Shown: one piece after another, positions 1 through 7,747 of the stretch
Layout of the letters: every line of letters starts with the position of its first letter
Position numbering within the stretch: position 1 is the stretch's first letter
DNA from: Gammaproteobacteria bacterium
Lineage (GTDB): Bacteria > Pseudomonadota > Gammaproteobacteria > Xanthomonadales > SZUA-36
Direction: 5' to 3'
DNA: 64,000 nt
NCBI GenBank assembly: GCA_021772915.1
Contig: JAJFLB010000023.1
Coordinates: 186,001-250,000 of the forward strand
Program-made: the position numbers and the translations under genes
Notes under the pieces: model-generated
The model's input: the letters and a program-made list of their open reading frames with translations, nothing else
Databases searched by the model: none
Told to the model about the DNA's origin: nothing

Positions 1-345
1 TTTCCACATGGCATGTGCCATTACTACCGTGCTAATCCCACTCCCAAACTCAATTACACTTTTACATTGCTTACGTGTAATTTTCTTATGTAGATTTACG
101 ACATCTACTATTTTGTGATTCGATACAAAAAGCCTGAAATCAGTATTCTCAGTGTCATTATCTGAAAAGAGCTTTTCCAGCCCAGATTTTCTCCAGTACC
201 GCCTGACAGAGCTATCCAGAAAAAAAGAAGATCTAGGTGACTTGGTTTCTCGACCGATACCAAGTTTGGTATATATGCCCGACCTGTCTGATATTAGCAG
301 TCCAATGCCAAGCTTAATTTTTTTACTTAGTTGGTGTCTGTCCAT
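1..345 (-). CDS. Partial class I SAM-dependent methyltransferase-like protein (3' end outside window)
   Basis: This frame is absent from the ORF track because it has no stop inside the window. Reading the minus strand from ATG at 345 gives 115 uninterrupted codons to the edge. The peptide begins MDRHQLSKKIKLGIG and ends with VIEFGSGISTVVMAHAM. The last stretch looks like the glycine-rich SAM-binding motif I of class I methyltransferases (E-F-G-S-G), sitting about 100 residues in. The gene lies downstream of the two SDR genes on the same strand with a gap of about 90 bases, so it may be the next gene of the ulosonate-like operon or its own unit. The open frame and direction are directly visible; the methyltransferase call rests on one motif. 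Only the first part of the protein can be judged. Confidence 0.6.
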   Translation of the reverse strand, partial: MDRHQLSKKIKLGIGLLISDRSGIYTKLGIGRETKSPRSSFFLDSSVRRYWRKSGLEKLFSDNDTENTDFRLFVSNHKIVDVVNLHKKITRKQCKSVIEFGSGISTVVMAHAMWK

Positions 346-436
346 TCTTGTATCAAATTTGAGCAAGTCTACACATTTAAGGCTATTGCGATCCTACGGT
401 TCACTGTTTTATTGAATTCAACGTCTCATCGACTGT

Positions 437-1276
437 CTACCAAACGGATCTACCGCCATCCATGACAATGTTTTGTCCGTTCATATATGCGGATGCATCA
501 GAACATAGAAACTGCACTGCAGCACGATACTCATCCCTGGCAGCCATGCGCCCCAGAGGGATCAATGTACTTAGTTTCTGAACAAACTCCTCACCCTGAC
601 CATTGAATACACCACCAGGGGATAGTGCATTTGCACGCACACCTCTATCAGCCCAGTATGTTGCCAGGTAGTTCGTCAATCCCACCAAACCTGATTTAAT
701 GACGGAATAGGTTACGGGTTTTACTGGCTGCAATGCTTCAGGAACTCCATCTCTTCGATACAGACGTTGGTCAGGTGAGAATACGGACAAATCAGATGCT
801 ATGTTGAGGATCACACCACCGTTACCGTCACAGGCCATTGCATTTCCAAATACCTGACTACAGAGAAAGGCCCCTGTCAAACCAACTGAGATTTGTAGAT
901 TCCATTGTTCGAGAGGAAAACTTTCTAAACGTGACGTTTCCAAAACACCTTGTTCTCCTTTCACTTTTGGATCAATAGCTGCATTATTAACCAGAATATC
1001 AATACGGCTACCTTGGGCCGCCAAATTTTGGGCGACAGTTTTTACCGCCTCTAGATCAGAAACATCCATGGTGTACGTCTCAATTCGATCAGCACTTGAA
1101 TCACTAGCCAGTGATTCACTGGCAGTTGATAAGCCATCTTCACAAATATCCGTCAACACAACCGCGGCTCCGCTGTCCAAAAGGGCGTAAGCGTGTTCAA
1201 TGCCAAGAAGACCTGCCGCCCCGGTGATCAGGGCCGTCTTACCCGTCAGATCAAATTTTTCAAATGCTTGACTCAC
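437..1276 (-). CDS. SDR family oxidoreductase (PtmA-like)
   Basis: Classical short-chain dehydrogenase, about 279 residues. It shows the nucleotide-binding motif TGAAGLLG near the N-terminus, NNAA in the middle and the catalytic YSVIK (Y-x-x-x-K), with a conserved C-terminal GQNIVMDGG. The insert before the catalytic Tyr (SVFSPDQRLYRRDG) resembles SDRs of flagellin or surface nonulosonate clusters such as PtmA; that match is from memory. The ORF track starts at a TTG at 1351 inside the preceding gene. I prefer the GTG at 1276, which lies 25 bases past the upstream stop and leaves a short leader before FDLTGKTALITG. It is the last gene of the eight-gene operon. It probably oxidises or reduces a sugar-acid precursor; the substrate is unknown. 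Confidence 0.85.
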   Translation of the reverse strand: MSQAFEKFDLTGKTALITGAAGLLGIEHAYALLDSGAAVVLTDICEDGLSTASESLASDSSADRIETYTMDVSDLEAVKTVAQNLAAQGSRIDILVNNAAIDPKVKGEQGVLETSRLESFPLEQWNLQISVGLTGAFLCSQVFGNAMACDGNGGVILNIASDLSVFSPDQRLYRRDGVPEALQPVKPVTYSVIKSGLVGLTNYLATYWADRGVRANALSPGGVFNGQGEEFVQKLSTLIPLGRMAARDEYRAAVQFLCSDASAYMNGQNIVMDGGRSVW

Positions 1277-1301
1277 ATTGGTTTCCGATACTGCTACTGG
1301 A

Positions 1302-2057
1302 TCACGAACGAACCTGACCACCGTCAAGGGTCCAAATGCTACCTGTTGCAAATCTGGCCCGAGGCGATGCGAGGTAGGCCACCAACTCTGCCACTTCGCG
1401 CGGTGTTCCCAGGCTGGTTAACGCAACGTCCTTCTCCAGCATGGCCTGCACGGCTTCTGAATCCTCTATTAACTTGCGTGACCAGACAGACCCATCAAAT
1501 AGAATATTACCGGGGGCAACTGCATTTATTCGAATGCCCTGCTCACCCAACGGTCGGGCAATACCATGCACATACGCATGCAGGGCTGCTTTTGCAACTG
1601 AATATGTTACAGGTGCCCCAGGGACAACTTCAGAACCACATATGGAAGATATGCACACAATTGCACCTTTCGTGGCTGATAATGCCTCACGGGCGGCTTC
1701 AACTGTATTTGTTGTACTCCACAAGTTAACAGCAAACACACGCTGCCATTCCTTGTAATTTTCACTTCCCGGGGGGACTGAACTTCCGCTACCGACATTG
1801 CAAACCACAATATCCAGATTACCCAGTGCATTAAGTGCATCTGAGATCATTTTCTCAGCTTGCGCAGGTCGTGTTACATCTGCCTGTATTGTCGCAACTC
1901 CTGGCAGCTCTTCAGCCATCTTGCTCAAGTCTGCTTTGGTACGGCTATTTATCGCAACACGGCAGCCTTCCGCACGCAAGGTCTCGGCAATACTTTTTCC
2001 GATTCCTCGGGTGGCGCCCGTTATCAGTACCGTTTTGCCTGTTAAGTCAAGCTCCAC
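1302..2057 (-). CDS. SDR family NAD(P)-dependent oxidoreductase (FabG-like)
   Basis: 251-residue short-chain dehydrogenase with TGATRGIG cofactor motif near residues 13-20, an NxG-type element (CNVGSG), catalytic Ser in ISSICGS and YSVAK. The C-terminal GSIWTLDGGQ is typical of the family. It starts at a GTG that overlaps the 3' end of the TIM-barrel isomerase gene by 11 bases and ends 25 bases before the next SDR start, so it is translationally linked to both. FabG itself normally sits in a fatty-acid operon, so a sugar-modifying role fits this context better. The family assignment is sure; the substrate is not. Confidence 0.87.
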   Translation of the reverse strand: MELDLTGKTVLITGATRGIGKSIAETLRAEGCRVAINSRTKADLSKMAEELPGVATIQADVTRPAQAEKMISDALNALGNLDIVVCNVGSGSSVPPGSENYKEWQRVFAVNLWSTTNTVEAAREALSATKGAIVCISSICGSEVVPGAPVTYSVAKAALHAYVHGIARPLGEQGIRINAVAPGNILFDGSVWSRKLIEDSEAVQAMLEKDVALTSLGTPREVAELVAYLASPRARFATGSIWTLDGGQVRS

Positions 2058-2922
2058 TTCGATTGATCCAGTTTATTGTCATGTCCCTATAATCGCTTAA
2101 TACACCTGAGTGATTGTCATCAGTAGCACGTGCCGTTTGTAAAATATAGTTACCCGAATATCCAGCCTTGCCCAGGTTTGCAAACACGGTCTTAAAATCC
2201 GCATTTCCTGCCCCCAGTTGTACTGTTGTTCCGCCCAACACTCTATCCTTTATGTGAACATTACTTACTCTGTTGCCGTAGACACCCATTTCATTTGTTG
2301 GATCAAAACCCAGGGCAGCACTATTGCCGATATCATAGTTGATACCAAACAACGAAGGATCAAGTCGATCAATAAATCTCGCTAACTCTTGTGCCATGAA
2401 ATCTGACTCAAATACGACCTGTAAATTACGTTTTCTCAAAAACCCCTCCAGTTTCTCAAGAAACGCAACCAATACATCCTCCTCCTCCAAGTTATCAATG
2501 CAACCATTGTCCACCAATGGCACTACGATCATTGAGATACCAATAGCTTCACAAGCCACTGCCACTTCTCTAAAATCCCTCTGCAGACCTCGCCGTTCTT
2601 CACCCGCGACCTTCCAAAATGGTGCTTGCATAAAGCAATCACCTGTGACCGAAGGAATACTTATCCCGTGACGTTTACATAATTTCCTTATCTCGATCTG
2701 ACCGTCAGCTGTAAGCAATGGATTTTCATATATGCTTTCCTGATCCAGAGTCCACTCTATTAGTTTGAAGTCGTTTTCCTCAGCAATCTTAAATTCTTCC
2801 TGCCAACAAGACCATGGAAATGCCTGAATACGACCATCTACAAGTGGTGACAATCTACCTTGCATGAATCCAATGCGATTCACATTAGGATGTAAATCAC
2901 GAGTGTTTTCTTTTGTTATCAC
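2047..2922 (-). CDS. Sugar phosphate isomerase/epimerase, TIM barrel (AP endonuclease 2 superfamily)
   Basis: Xylose-isomerase-like TIM-barrel protein of about 291 residues. Visible signatures include the N-terminal RIGFMQGRLSP, the metal-ligand-type VVFESDF, the glycine-rich INYDIGNSAALG and the late HIKDR, in the order seen in sugar-phosphate isomerases/epimerases of this superfamily. The ORF track extends upstream into the VOC gene. The likely start is GTG at 2922, which overlaps the VOC stop codon by four bases (GTGA). It lies in the middle of the ulosonate-like operon and may isomerise or epimerise a keto-sugar intermediate. The superfamily is clear and the reaction unknown. Confidence 0.82.
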   Translation of the reverse strand: MITKENTRDLHPNVNRIGFMQGRLSPLVDGRIQAFPWSCWQEEFKIAEENDFKLIEWTLDQESIYENPLLTADGQIEIRKLCKRHGISIPSVTGDCFMQAPFWKVAGEERRGLQRDFREVAVACEAIGISMIVVPLVDNGCIDNLEEEDVLVAFLEKLEGFLRKRNLQVVFESDFMAQELARFIDRLDPSLFGINYDIGNSAALGFDPTNEMGVYGNRVSNVHIKDRVLGGTTVQLGAGNADFKTVFANLGKAGYSGNYILQTARATDDNHSGVLSDYRDMTINWINRSGA

Positions 2923-3356
2923 GGGTCGACAATCTGGACAAATTCCAGCAGCAGTTTTTCGGGACCAGAAGCGTAAGCCACCTTGGCACACCCGTCGGGT
3001 GAGAGTGCTGGTAAACCCAAGAAATCAACACCCGCAACTCGTAGCCGCTTATATTCATCGTCAATATTATCTACGGTGAAAGCAAGATGAGTTAAGCCCG
3101 TTGAGTAAGGTGTCCCGCCCCAACTATGCTTATCTGGATGGGAATGAAAGTGCAGTAATTCTACGAGATTATCATCGGGCCCGGACAGTTTGCATGTTGT
3201 TACGCGCACATCTTTCAATCCTAAAAGCGCATCTATGAATGGGCCCTTCTCTTCCAATTGTTTAACAATTCTGAATCCAAGAACGTCGCACCAAAAAGAA
3301 AGTGCTCGTTCCAGATCTGCGACCACTATTCCTGCATGTCGAAGCCCTGTGATCAT
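2919..3356 (-). CDS. VOC family protein (glyoxalase/methylmalonyl-CoA epimerase-like)
   Basis: 145-residue vicinal-oxygen-chelate protein. It begins RHAGIVVADLERALSFW, the usual first beta-alpha unit with a metal-ligand His, then has LVELLHF and a second module opening GLTHLAFTVDNID, ending LLLEFVQ with the usual Glu ligand. The ATG lies 19 bases after the neuB-like stop and the stop overlaps the next start. VOC enzymes are uncommon in sialic-acid-type operons, so this gene is one of the features that set this locus apart. It could act as an epimerase or isomerase on the keto acid product. Family is certain; role is inferred from context. Confidence 0.85.
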   Translation of the reverse strand: MITGLRHAGIVVADLERALSFWCDVLGFRIVKQLEEKGPFIDALLGLKDVRVTTCKLSGPDDNLVELLHFHSHPDKHSWGGTPYSTGLTHLAFTVDNIDDEYKRLRVAGVDFLGLPALSPDGCAKVAYASGPEKLLLEFVQIVDP

Positions 3357-3375
3357 CGATGTAGCGGAAACCTTG

Positions 3376-4227
3376 TTAGTTCGCCATCTGGTTCAGGTTA
3401 AGATGCTCGCGTAATTTCTCAGCAATGGGTACTTCATCCTCTATTATTCTCTTCTCACCATCACCCATAGCCTTTTCTATGTTTCGAACCGCCCCGACCA
3501 ACATGCGCAAACCATTCACTTCAACCGATGCTGCCTGATCAGAGCCATACATTGAACGGTCAAGCGTAATATGCCTTTCCAGGGAGGTAATATTCAGCGC
3601 GGCCGCTGCATACGAAACGGCAAGCCCAGATTCGTGCCCACTGTAACCGACGTTGCAATCAAACCTTTTGCGTAACGTTTTGATTACATTAAGATTGGCG
3701 TTTTCAACCTTCATGGGATAGGTGGATACGGTATGCATCAGTTCAAATGAACAGTCTGCTTCTCTAAAGATATCAACTGCTTGTTGAATAACACTATAGT
3801 CGGACATACCCGTAGAGATGAACGTATGCTTGCCTTCTTCCGCAATCATCTCCAACAATTCGGCGTACACAATCATTGCTGATGCAACTTTGTTGTACTT
3901 GCAGTCGAATTGTCTAAGGAACCCTTGGCTGTTTAAATCCCAAGCTGAAGCGAACCAATCGACACCTCTTTCTTTACAATATTTGTCAATCTCACGGTAC
4001 TGATCTGCAGAAAACTCTAGTCCCAATTTCTGTTCTCGTTGAGTCGTGCCCCAAGGACTTTCTCTGGGCAAATCAAGAAACTCCTGAGTATACACCTGGT
4101 CAATATCGCGTTTTTGAAACTTGACCGCATTGCACCCTGCTTCAGATGCTACATCAATCAACTTCTTACAAGTTTCCATATCACCGTTATGGTTGATACC
4201 GATTTCTGCGACTATAAATATGGACAT
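3376..4227 (-). CDS. NeuB-family PEP-condensing synthase lacking the SAF domain
   Basis: 283 residues. Members of the NeuB family condense phosphoenolpyruvate with an aldose or aldose phosphate to make a 3-deoxy-2-ulosonic acid. The hallmarks are present: AEIGINHNGD at residues 7-16, AVKFQKRD at about 34-40, STGMSD, the HTVSTYP loop, GYSGHE, and the metal/substrate motif ERHITLDRSMYGSDQ. Standard NeuB, PseI and LegI proteins run to about 340-350 residues with a C-terminal antifreeze-like SAF domain. Here the protein stops about 40 residues after that last motif, so the SAF domain is absent. SAF-less members paired with a KdsC-like phosphatase (next gene) resemble the KDN-9-phosphate type, which uses a phosphorylated sugar. 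Spacing to the HAD gene is 9 bases. Confidence 0.93.
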   Translation of the reverse strand: MSIFIVAEIGINHNGDMETCKKLIDVASEAGCNAVKFQKRDIDQVYTQEFLDLPRESPWGTTQREQKLGLEFSADQYREIDKYCKERGVDWFASAWDLNSQGFLRQFDCKYNKVASAMIVYAELLEMIAEEGKHTFISTGMSDYSVIQQAVDIFREADCSFELMHTVSTYPMKVENANLNVIKTLRKRFDCNVGYSGHESGLAVSYAAAALNITSLERHITLDRSMYGSDQAASVEVNGLRMLVGAVRNIEKAMGDGEKRIIEDEVPIAEKLREHLNLNQMAN

Positions 4228-4236
4228 ATTCCTTCC

Positions 4237-4746
4237 CTACTCTGTAAATAATATTTTGATGAAATCAAGTTGTAGAACATCTTCCAACAGTTCCCTAACA
4301 ACACCTTCTCCACCACGGGTAGATAATATACGGGTTGCGACTTCCTTTATCATAGGGTGGCTATCAGACGGACACACTGAATACCCACAACGCTGCATGA
4401 CACGATAGTCATTAAGATCATTACCCACATAAAGAATATCATCCAGGGAGAACCCTTCTTTATTGGCAAGGTTCTCCAGTGCTTTTACTTTATCAGTAAT
4501 TCCCTGCAACGCTGTAATCTTTAATTTCTTGGCCCGTGCCGAAACTACAGAATTCTCTTCCGTGGACAATATGAAAGCAGGTTTACTCAACCTTCTTAGT
4601 ACATCAAACCCCAACCCATCCCCTCGATTGCAACTTACCGACTCCTTCCCATACTGGTCGCTATAAACCATGTTATTGGTCAACACACCGTCAAAATCAA
4701 AAACCAGCGCATCCAGGACGTCTATGGTTAGTTTTCGCTCAGGCAT
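4237..4746 (-). CDS. KdsC-like HAD phosphatase (3-deoxy-ulosonate phosphate phosphatase type)
   Basis: 169-residue cap-less HAD phosphatase. Motif I is DFDGVLT, with nucleophile Asp17 and acid Asp19; motif II is the Thr of LSTE; a Lys-rich KVKALENL stretch follows; motif IV is YVGNDLNDY. Length and motifs fit the C0 KdsC/KDN-9-P phosphatase group, which dephosphorylates the product of a PEP-condensing synthase. It lies 9 bases upstream of the neuB-like gene and 6 bases after the SIS gene. The pairing argues that the synthase product is phosphorylated. KdsC of Kdo synthesis normally sits near kdsD and the lpt genes, which are absent here. Confidence 0.9.
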   Translation of the reverse strand: MPERKLTIDVLDALVFDFDGVLTNNMVYSDQYGKESVSCNRGDGLGFDVLRRLSKPAFILSTEENSVVSARAKKLKITALQGITDKVKALENLANKEGFSLDDILYVGNDLNDYRVMQRCGYSVCPSDSHPMIKEVATRILSTRGGEGVVRELLEDVLQLDFIKILFTE

Positions 4747-4752
4747 ATTGCA

Positions 4753-5361
4753 CTAATCTTCCTGCAAATGAAGGTAACCATCGCTTAATAGTCTATTCTC
4801 AATGCACTCCATCAATGCGTGCCCTGCAGTAATATGTGACTCCTGAACTCTGCCGGTATTATCGCTGGGTACAAGAAAAGCAGCATCGCATAACTCAAGT
4901 GCGTCACCACCACCTGCTCCAAGAAACCCAAACACTCTAATTCCCTTTGTTCTTGCAGCTGTCATGGCACGAATGATGTTCTCTGAATTACCGGATGTTG
5001 TTATCCCAACCAAGACATCTCCCTTTTTGCCCAGTGCATATACCATGCGTTCAAAAATATGCTCGTATCCAAAATCATTACCACAGGCCGTGATTGTAGA
5101 AGTATCTTGCGCCAGTGCAATTGCAGGCACTCCCTCACGGTTATTGTGTGGTCTTAATCGAATGAGCATTTCTGCAGCTAGATGTTGTGCGTCGGCCGCA
5201 GAACCACCGTTACCACATAACATTAACTTGTTTCCTCGCTGAATTGCTGTAGAGGAGGCTTCGGCCATGTTAACCAGAGTATCCAGTTGATCGCCTTCTA
5301 GTAACTGGTTCTTGACAGAGACGGATTCTTCAAATAAATGTCTAATATAATTAATTGTCAT
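4753..5361 (-). CDS. gmhA: GmhA-type phosphosugar isomerase (SIS domain)
   Basis: 202-residue SIS-domain isomerase. The signature CGNGGSAADAQHLAAE at about 49-64 and the later TTSGNSENI match sedoheptulose-7-phosphate isomerase GmhA, which makes D-glycero-D-manno-heptose 7-phosphate. The late RVQESHI and GHALMECIE agree. The ATG overlaps the stop of the ABC transporter gene by four bases (ATGA), so it is the second gene of the operon. No heptose kinase or adenylyltransferase (HldE) is seen nearby, so the heptose phosphate may feed the neighbouring synthase instead of ADP-heptose; that is inference. Another C6/C7 phosphate substrate is possible. Confidence 0.88.
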   Translation of the reverse strand: MTINYIRHLFEESVSVKNQLLEGDQLDTLVNMAEASSTAIQRGNKLMLCGNGGSAADAQHLAAEMLIRLRPHNNREGVPAIALAQDTSTITACGNDFGYEHIFERMVYALGKKGDVLVGITTSGNSENIIRAMTAARTKGIRVFGFLGAGGGDALELCDAAFLVPSDNTGRVQESHITAGHALMECIENRLLSDGYLHLQED

Positions 5362-7124
5362 ATATGTGACATTCCTTCAGCATATTCACCCAATACCACT
5401 GTCGCATCACCTTTTTTGACTACCCTGCCTTTCTCCAAGTGGAACAAGAAATCACAGTGCTCAACGGTACTCAACCGATGTGCCACTATGATAATGGTTT
5501 TATCGCCCTGCAAAGCACGTATCGACTTCATAAATCTTTTTTCAGTAGCAATATCGAGCGAACTGGTCGCCTCATCTAACACCAACACCTCAGGATCATG
5601 GTAAAGCGCACGCGCAATTCCGATGCGTTGTCGTTGCCCCCCCGAAAGACGAACACCTCGTTCACCCACGTAGGTTTCGAGTCCCTGAGGTAAATCATCC
5701 ACGAACTTTACTAACTGCGCCGCGCCAATTGCACGCTCAATTGCCGCATCATCTATATCATCTTCAGCTATTCCAAAAGCCACATTACGCCGAAGCGTAT
5801 CATCAGTTAGGAAAATGGACTGGGGTACATAACCAATTTGGTCCTGCCAACCGCGAATATTTGATTTTATATCGATACCATCCACATTTACTGAACCATT
5901 ATCAGGTGTGAGCAAACCCAATATGACATCAACTAAAGTACTTTTCCCTGCGCCGCTGTCCCCAATAAAACCTGCCGATTTGCCACAAGGAATTTCCAGA
6001 CAAATATCAGTTAACACTGAAGCTTCACTGGCAGGATAACAAAATACCAGTTGATCAATGCGTAACACATTTTGAAATGTGAAGCGTTGGCCATGCTGCA
6101 CCTTCTCGGTCCTATCCAGTTCGTAAAGTTCCTGGCTTACCGTATCAATAACGGGCAAGAAGTATCTTACATGTTGAATGGCCATTACTATTCTGTTTAC
6201 AGAGGGCACGATACGAAAGGCGGCAGCACCAAAAACGCCCAATGCTGGCAATATTGATTCCAAGGTTTTGCCTTGCGCAATCATGGAAAACACCAGTGCA
6301 GCCAATCCGGTGACCGCGAGCAACTCCAGCCCCAGTCTTGGCAAGGCTTTGAAAGTAACCTGGCGTTCTCCCACTCTGGCGCTTCCCCTGTTATGTAGAT
6401 TATATTGCTCCAGAAAGTAAGCCTCCCTCCCCAATAACTTCGCATCCTTGACTCCACCCAGTCCTTGCTGTAAGTGTTGAATGCGCTGACCTTCATGTAA
6501 TTGTCGAGCTTCACCCCAGGCTAAGATTTTCCTTCGGGTAAGCCTATGCCCCCCCCAGCCTGCAAAGCCCAAAACACTGACAACTAATATTGCACCAATC
6601 GGCTCTACGGCGATCAACAATAATGAAATACCAAATAAAACCAGCATCTCTGTTATCAGAATAAGGCTTTGCGACATAACACTTGTAAAGTCCGCAACCT
6701 GTCCAACAGTATTTCGAATTAACTCTGCGGAATTTCGCTGCAGATGAAATGCATACGGTTGCCCCAAATACCCTTTAAAAAGACTGTGCGAAACATCAGC
6801 CTGCACCCCATAAGCAAAATTTGCTTGCCGCCAGGCTAAAAATGCCAGAAACAACGTTTTGACGAGATATACAGATACCATTACCAGCATACCCGCAATA
6901 ACCAATTGTTCATGTGTAGGGCTACCGAGGGCATCCAACCATGGAGCCATAAATGGATACTTGGTGGCCAAATCTACCTGTGTCATTAGCCCAATGGCAG
7001 GAATTACCAAACCAATGCCAAATGTTTCCAGTATCATTCCGACTACCATCAGACCCAATAACGCCACCGCCATACGACGCTGAGATAGAGTTAACATCAA
7101 CCAGATTTTCTTTAAGCTAGTCAT
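5358..7124 (-). CDS. ABC transporter ATP-binding protein/permease (PglK/MsbA-type flippase)
   Basis: 588 residues, half-transporter layout: an N-terminal membrane domain with about six segments (for example MAVALLGLMVVGMIL near the start and a pair around 130-170), then a nucleotide-binding domain. Walker A is GDSGAGKST at about residue 385, the signature is LSGGQRQRIGIARAL, Walker B is VLVLDEATSSLD and the H-loop is IIVAHRLST. The N-terminus resembles PglK-like lipid-linked oligosaccharide flippases. It is the first gene of the operon, so it may export a lipid-linked glycan carrying the sugar made by the genes behind it. No promoter could be confidently assigned in the relic-bearing 620-base gap upstream. 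Confidence 0.9.
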   Translation of the reverse strand: MTSLKKIWLMLTLSQRRMAVALLGLMVVGMILETFGIGLVIPAIGLMTQVDLATKYPFMAPWLDALGSPTHEQLVIAGMLVMVSVYLVKTLFLAFLAWRQANFAYGVQADVSHSLFKGYLGQPYAFHLQRNSAELIRNTVGQVADFTSVMSQSLILITEMLVLFGISLLLIAVEPIGAILVVSVLGFAGWGGHRLTRRKILAWGEARQLHEGQRIQHLQQGLGGVKDAKLLGREAYFLEQYNLHNRGSARVGERQVTFKALPRLGLELLAVTGLAALVFSMIAQGKTLESILPALGVFGAAAFRIVPSVNRIVMAIQHVRYFLPVIDTVSQELYELDRTEKVQHGQRFTFQNVLRIDQLVFCYPASEASVLTDICLEIPCGKSAGFIGDSGAGKSTLVDVILGLLTPDNGSVNVDGIDIKSNIRGWQDQIGYVPQSIFLTDDTLRRNVAFGIAEDDIDDAAIERAIGAAQLVKFVDDLPQGLETYVGERGVRLSGGQRQRIGIARALYHDPEVLVLDEATSSLDIATEKRFMKSIRALQGDKTIIIVAHRLSTVEHCDFLFHLEKGRVVKKGDATVVLGEYAEGMSHI

Positions 7125-7297
7125 TTAAATTGGACAGCACCCTCGGCTCTGCGTTAATTGGCTGGTTCTGGATAACCCTGGTTCTGATGGCACCGATTGC
7201 AACTCATTGAACCTCGCTGAGCTGCAAAACTCAAACGAAAACCATCAAACCTTAACCCAGTCCATATCCTTTACCAAAGGCCAACGTTTCTCTTGAC

Positions 7298-7513
7298 CTA
7301 ACTTTGAAAAGTAATTTGTCGTGCCATACATTCACCATCGTGACCACGACACAACTCCACGACATTTTTGTTTTCGAATCCGATCATGGATAGCACGTAG
7401 AGAATAATGCCGTCTTCCTCAAACTGAGAATAGCAACGAAACTCCGTTTCATGAATGGCGGAATAAGGACTAACACCATTTATTCTGATTACAGCATATT
7501 GGATTTGTAACTG
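7298..7513 (-). pseudogene. Relic of an FkbM-like (SQxxEDG-type) methyltransferase
   Basis: Found by translating the 620-base gap 7125-7747; not in the ORF track because no start codon is left. A stop-free stretch of about 71 codons reads RCYSQFEEDGIILYVLSMIG followed by NVVELCRGHDGEC. This strongly recalls the opening of methyltransferases in surface-glycan clusters (S-Q-x-x-E-D-G then V-E-x-C/G-x-G). It ends in a TAG, and a second protein-like stretch (SKLGQEKRWPLVKDMDW) follows in another frame, so the gene has been truncated and shifted. I see nothing else in this gap. The reading is direct; the family comes from memory of the motif. Confidence 0.55.
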
Positions 7514-7747
7514 TTATTGAAAATTGTTGATTGGGAGATTCTTCGTAATCATTTGTGAAAATAATTCGTTGTACAGAATACCGTAAATCACTAATTTTTC
7601 TTTTTGTAGCTGCTCTAATGTTCATAAGAAATCCTGACAAGTTGAATTCATTGCAAACACTAGGGACTCACCTTATTGTTTTTGAACAAAATCGTTTCCG
7701 AACAACGCTTAAAAAGAATGATACCAATCTCACCAGTAACTAATATT

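Noticed and set aside
152-415. 87-residue plus-strand ORF
   Set aside because: It lies antisense to the left-edge methyltransferase-like frame, which has a recognisable motif.
437-1351. Track start of the first SDR at 1351
   Set aside because: The codon is TTG within the preceding gene without a ribosome site; GTG at 1276 fits the family start better.
7555-7743. 62-residue plus-strand ORF before galE
   Set aside because: No ribosome site, no recognisable content and AT-rich background make chance likely.
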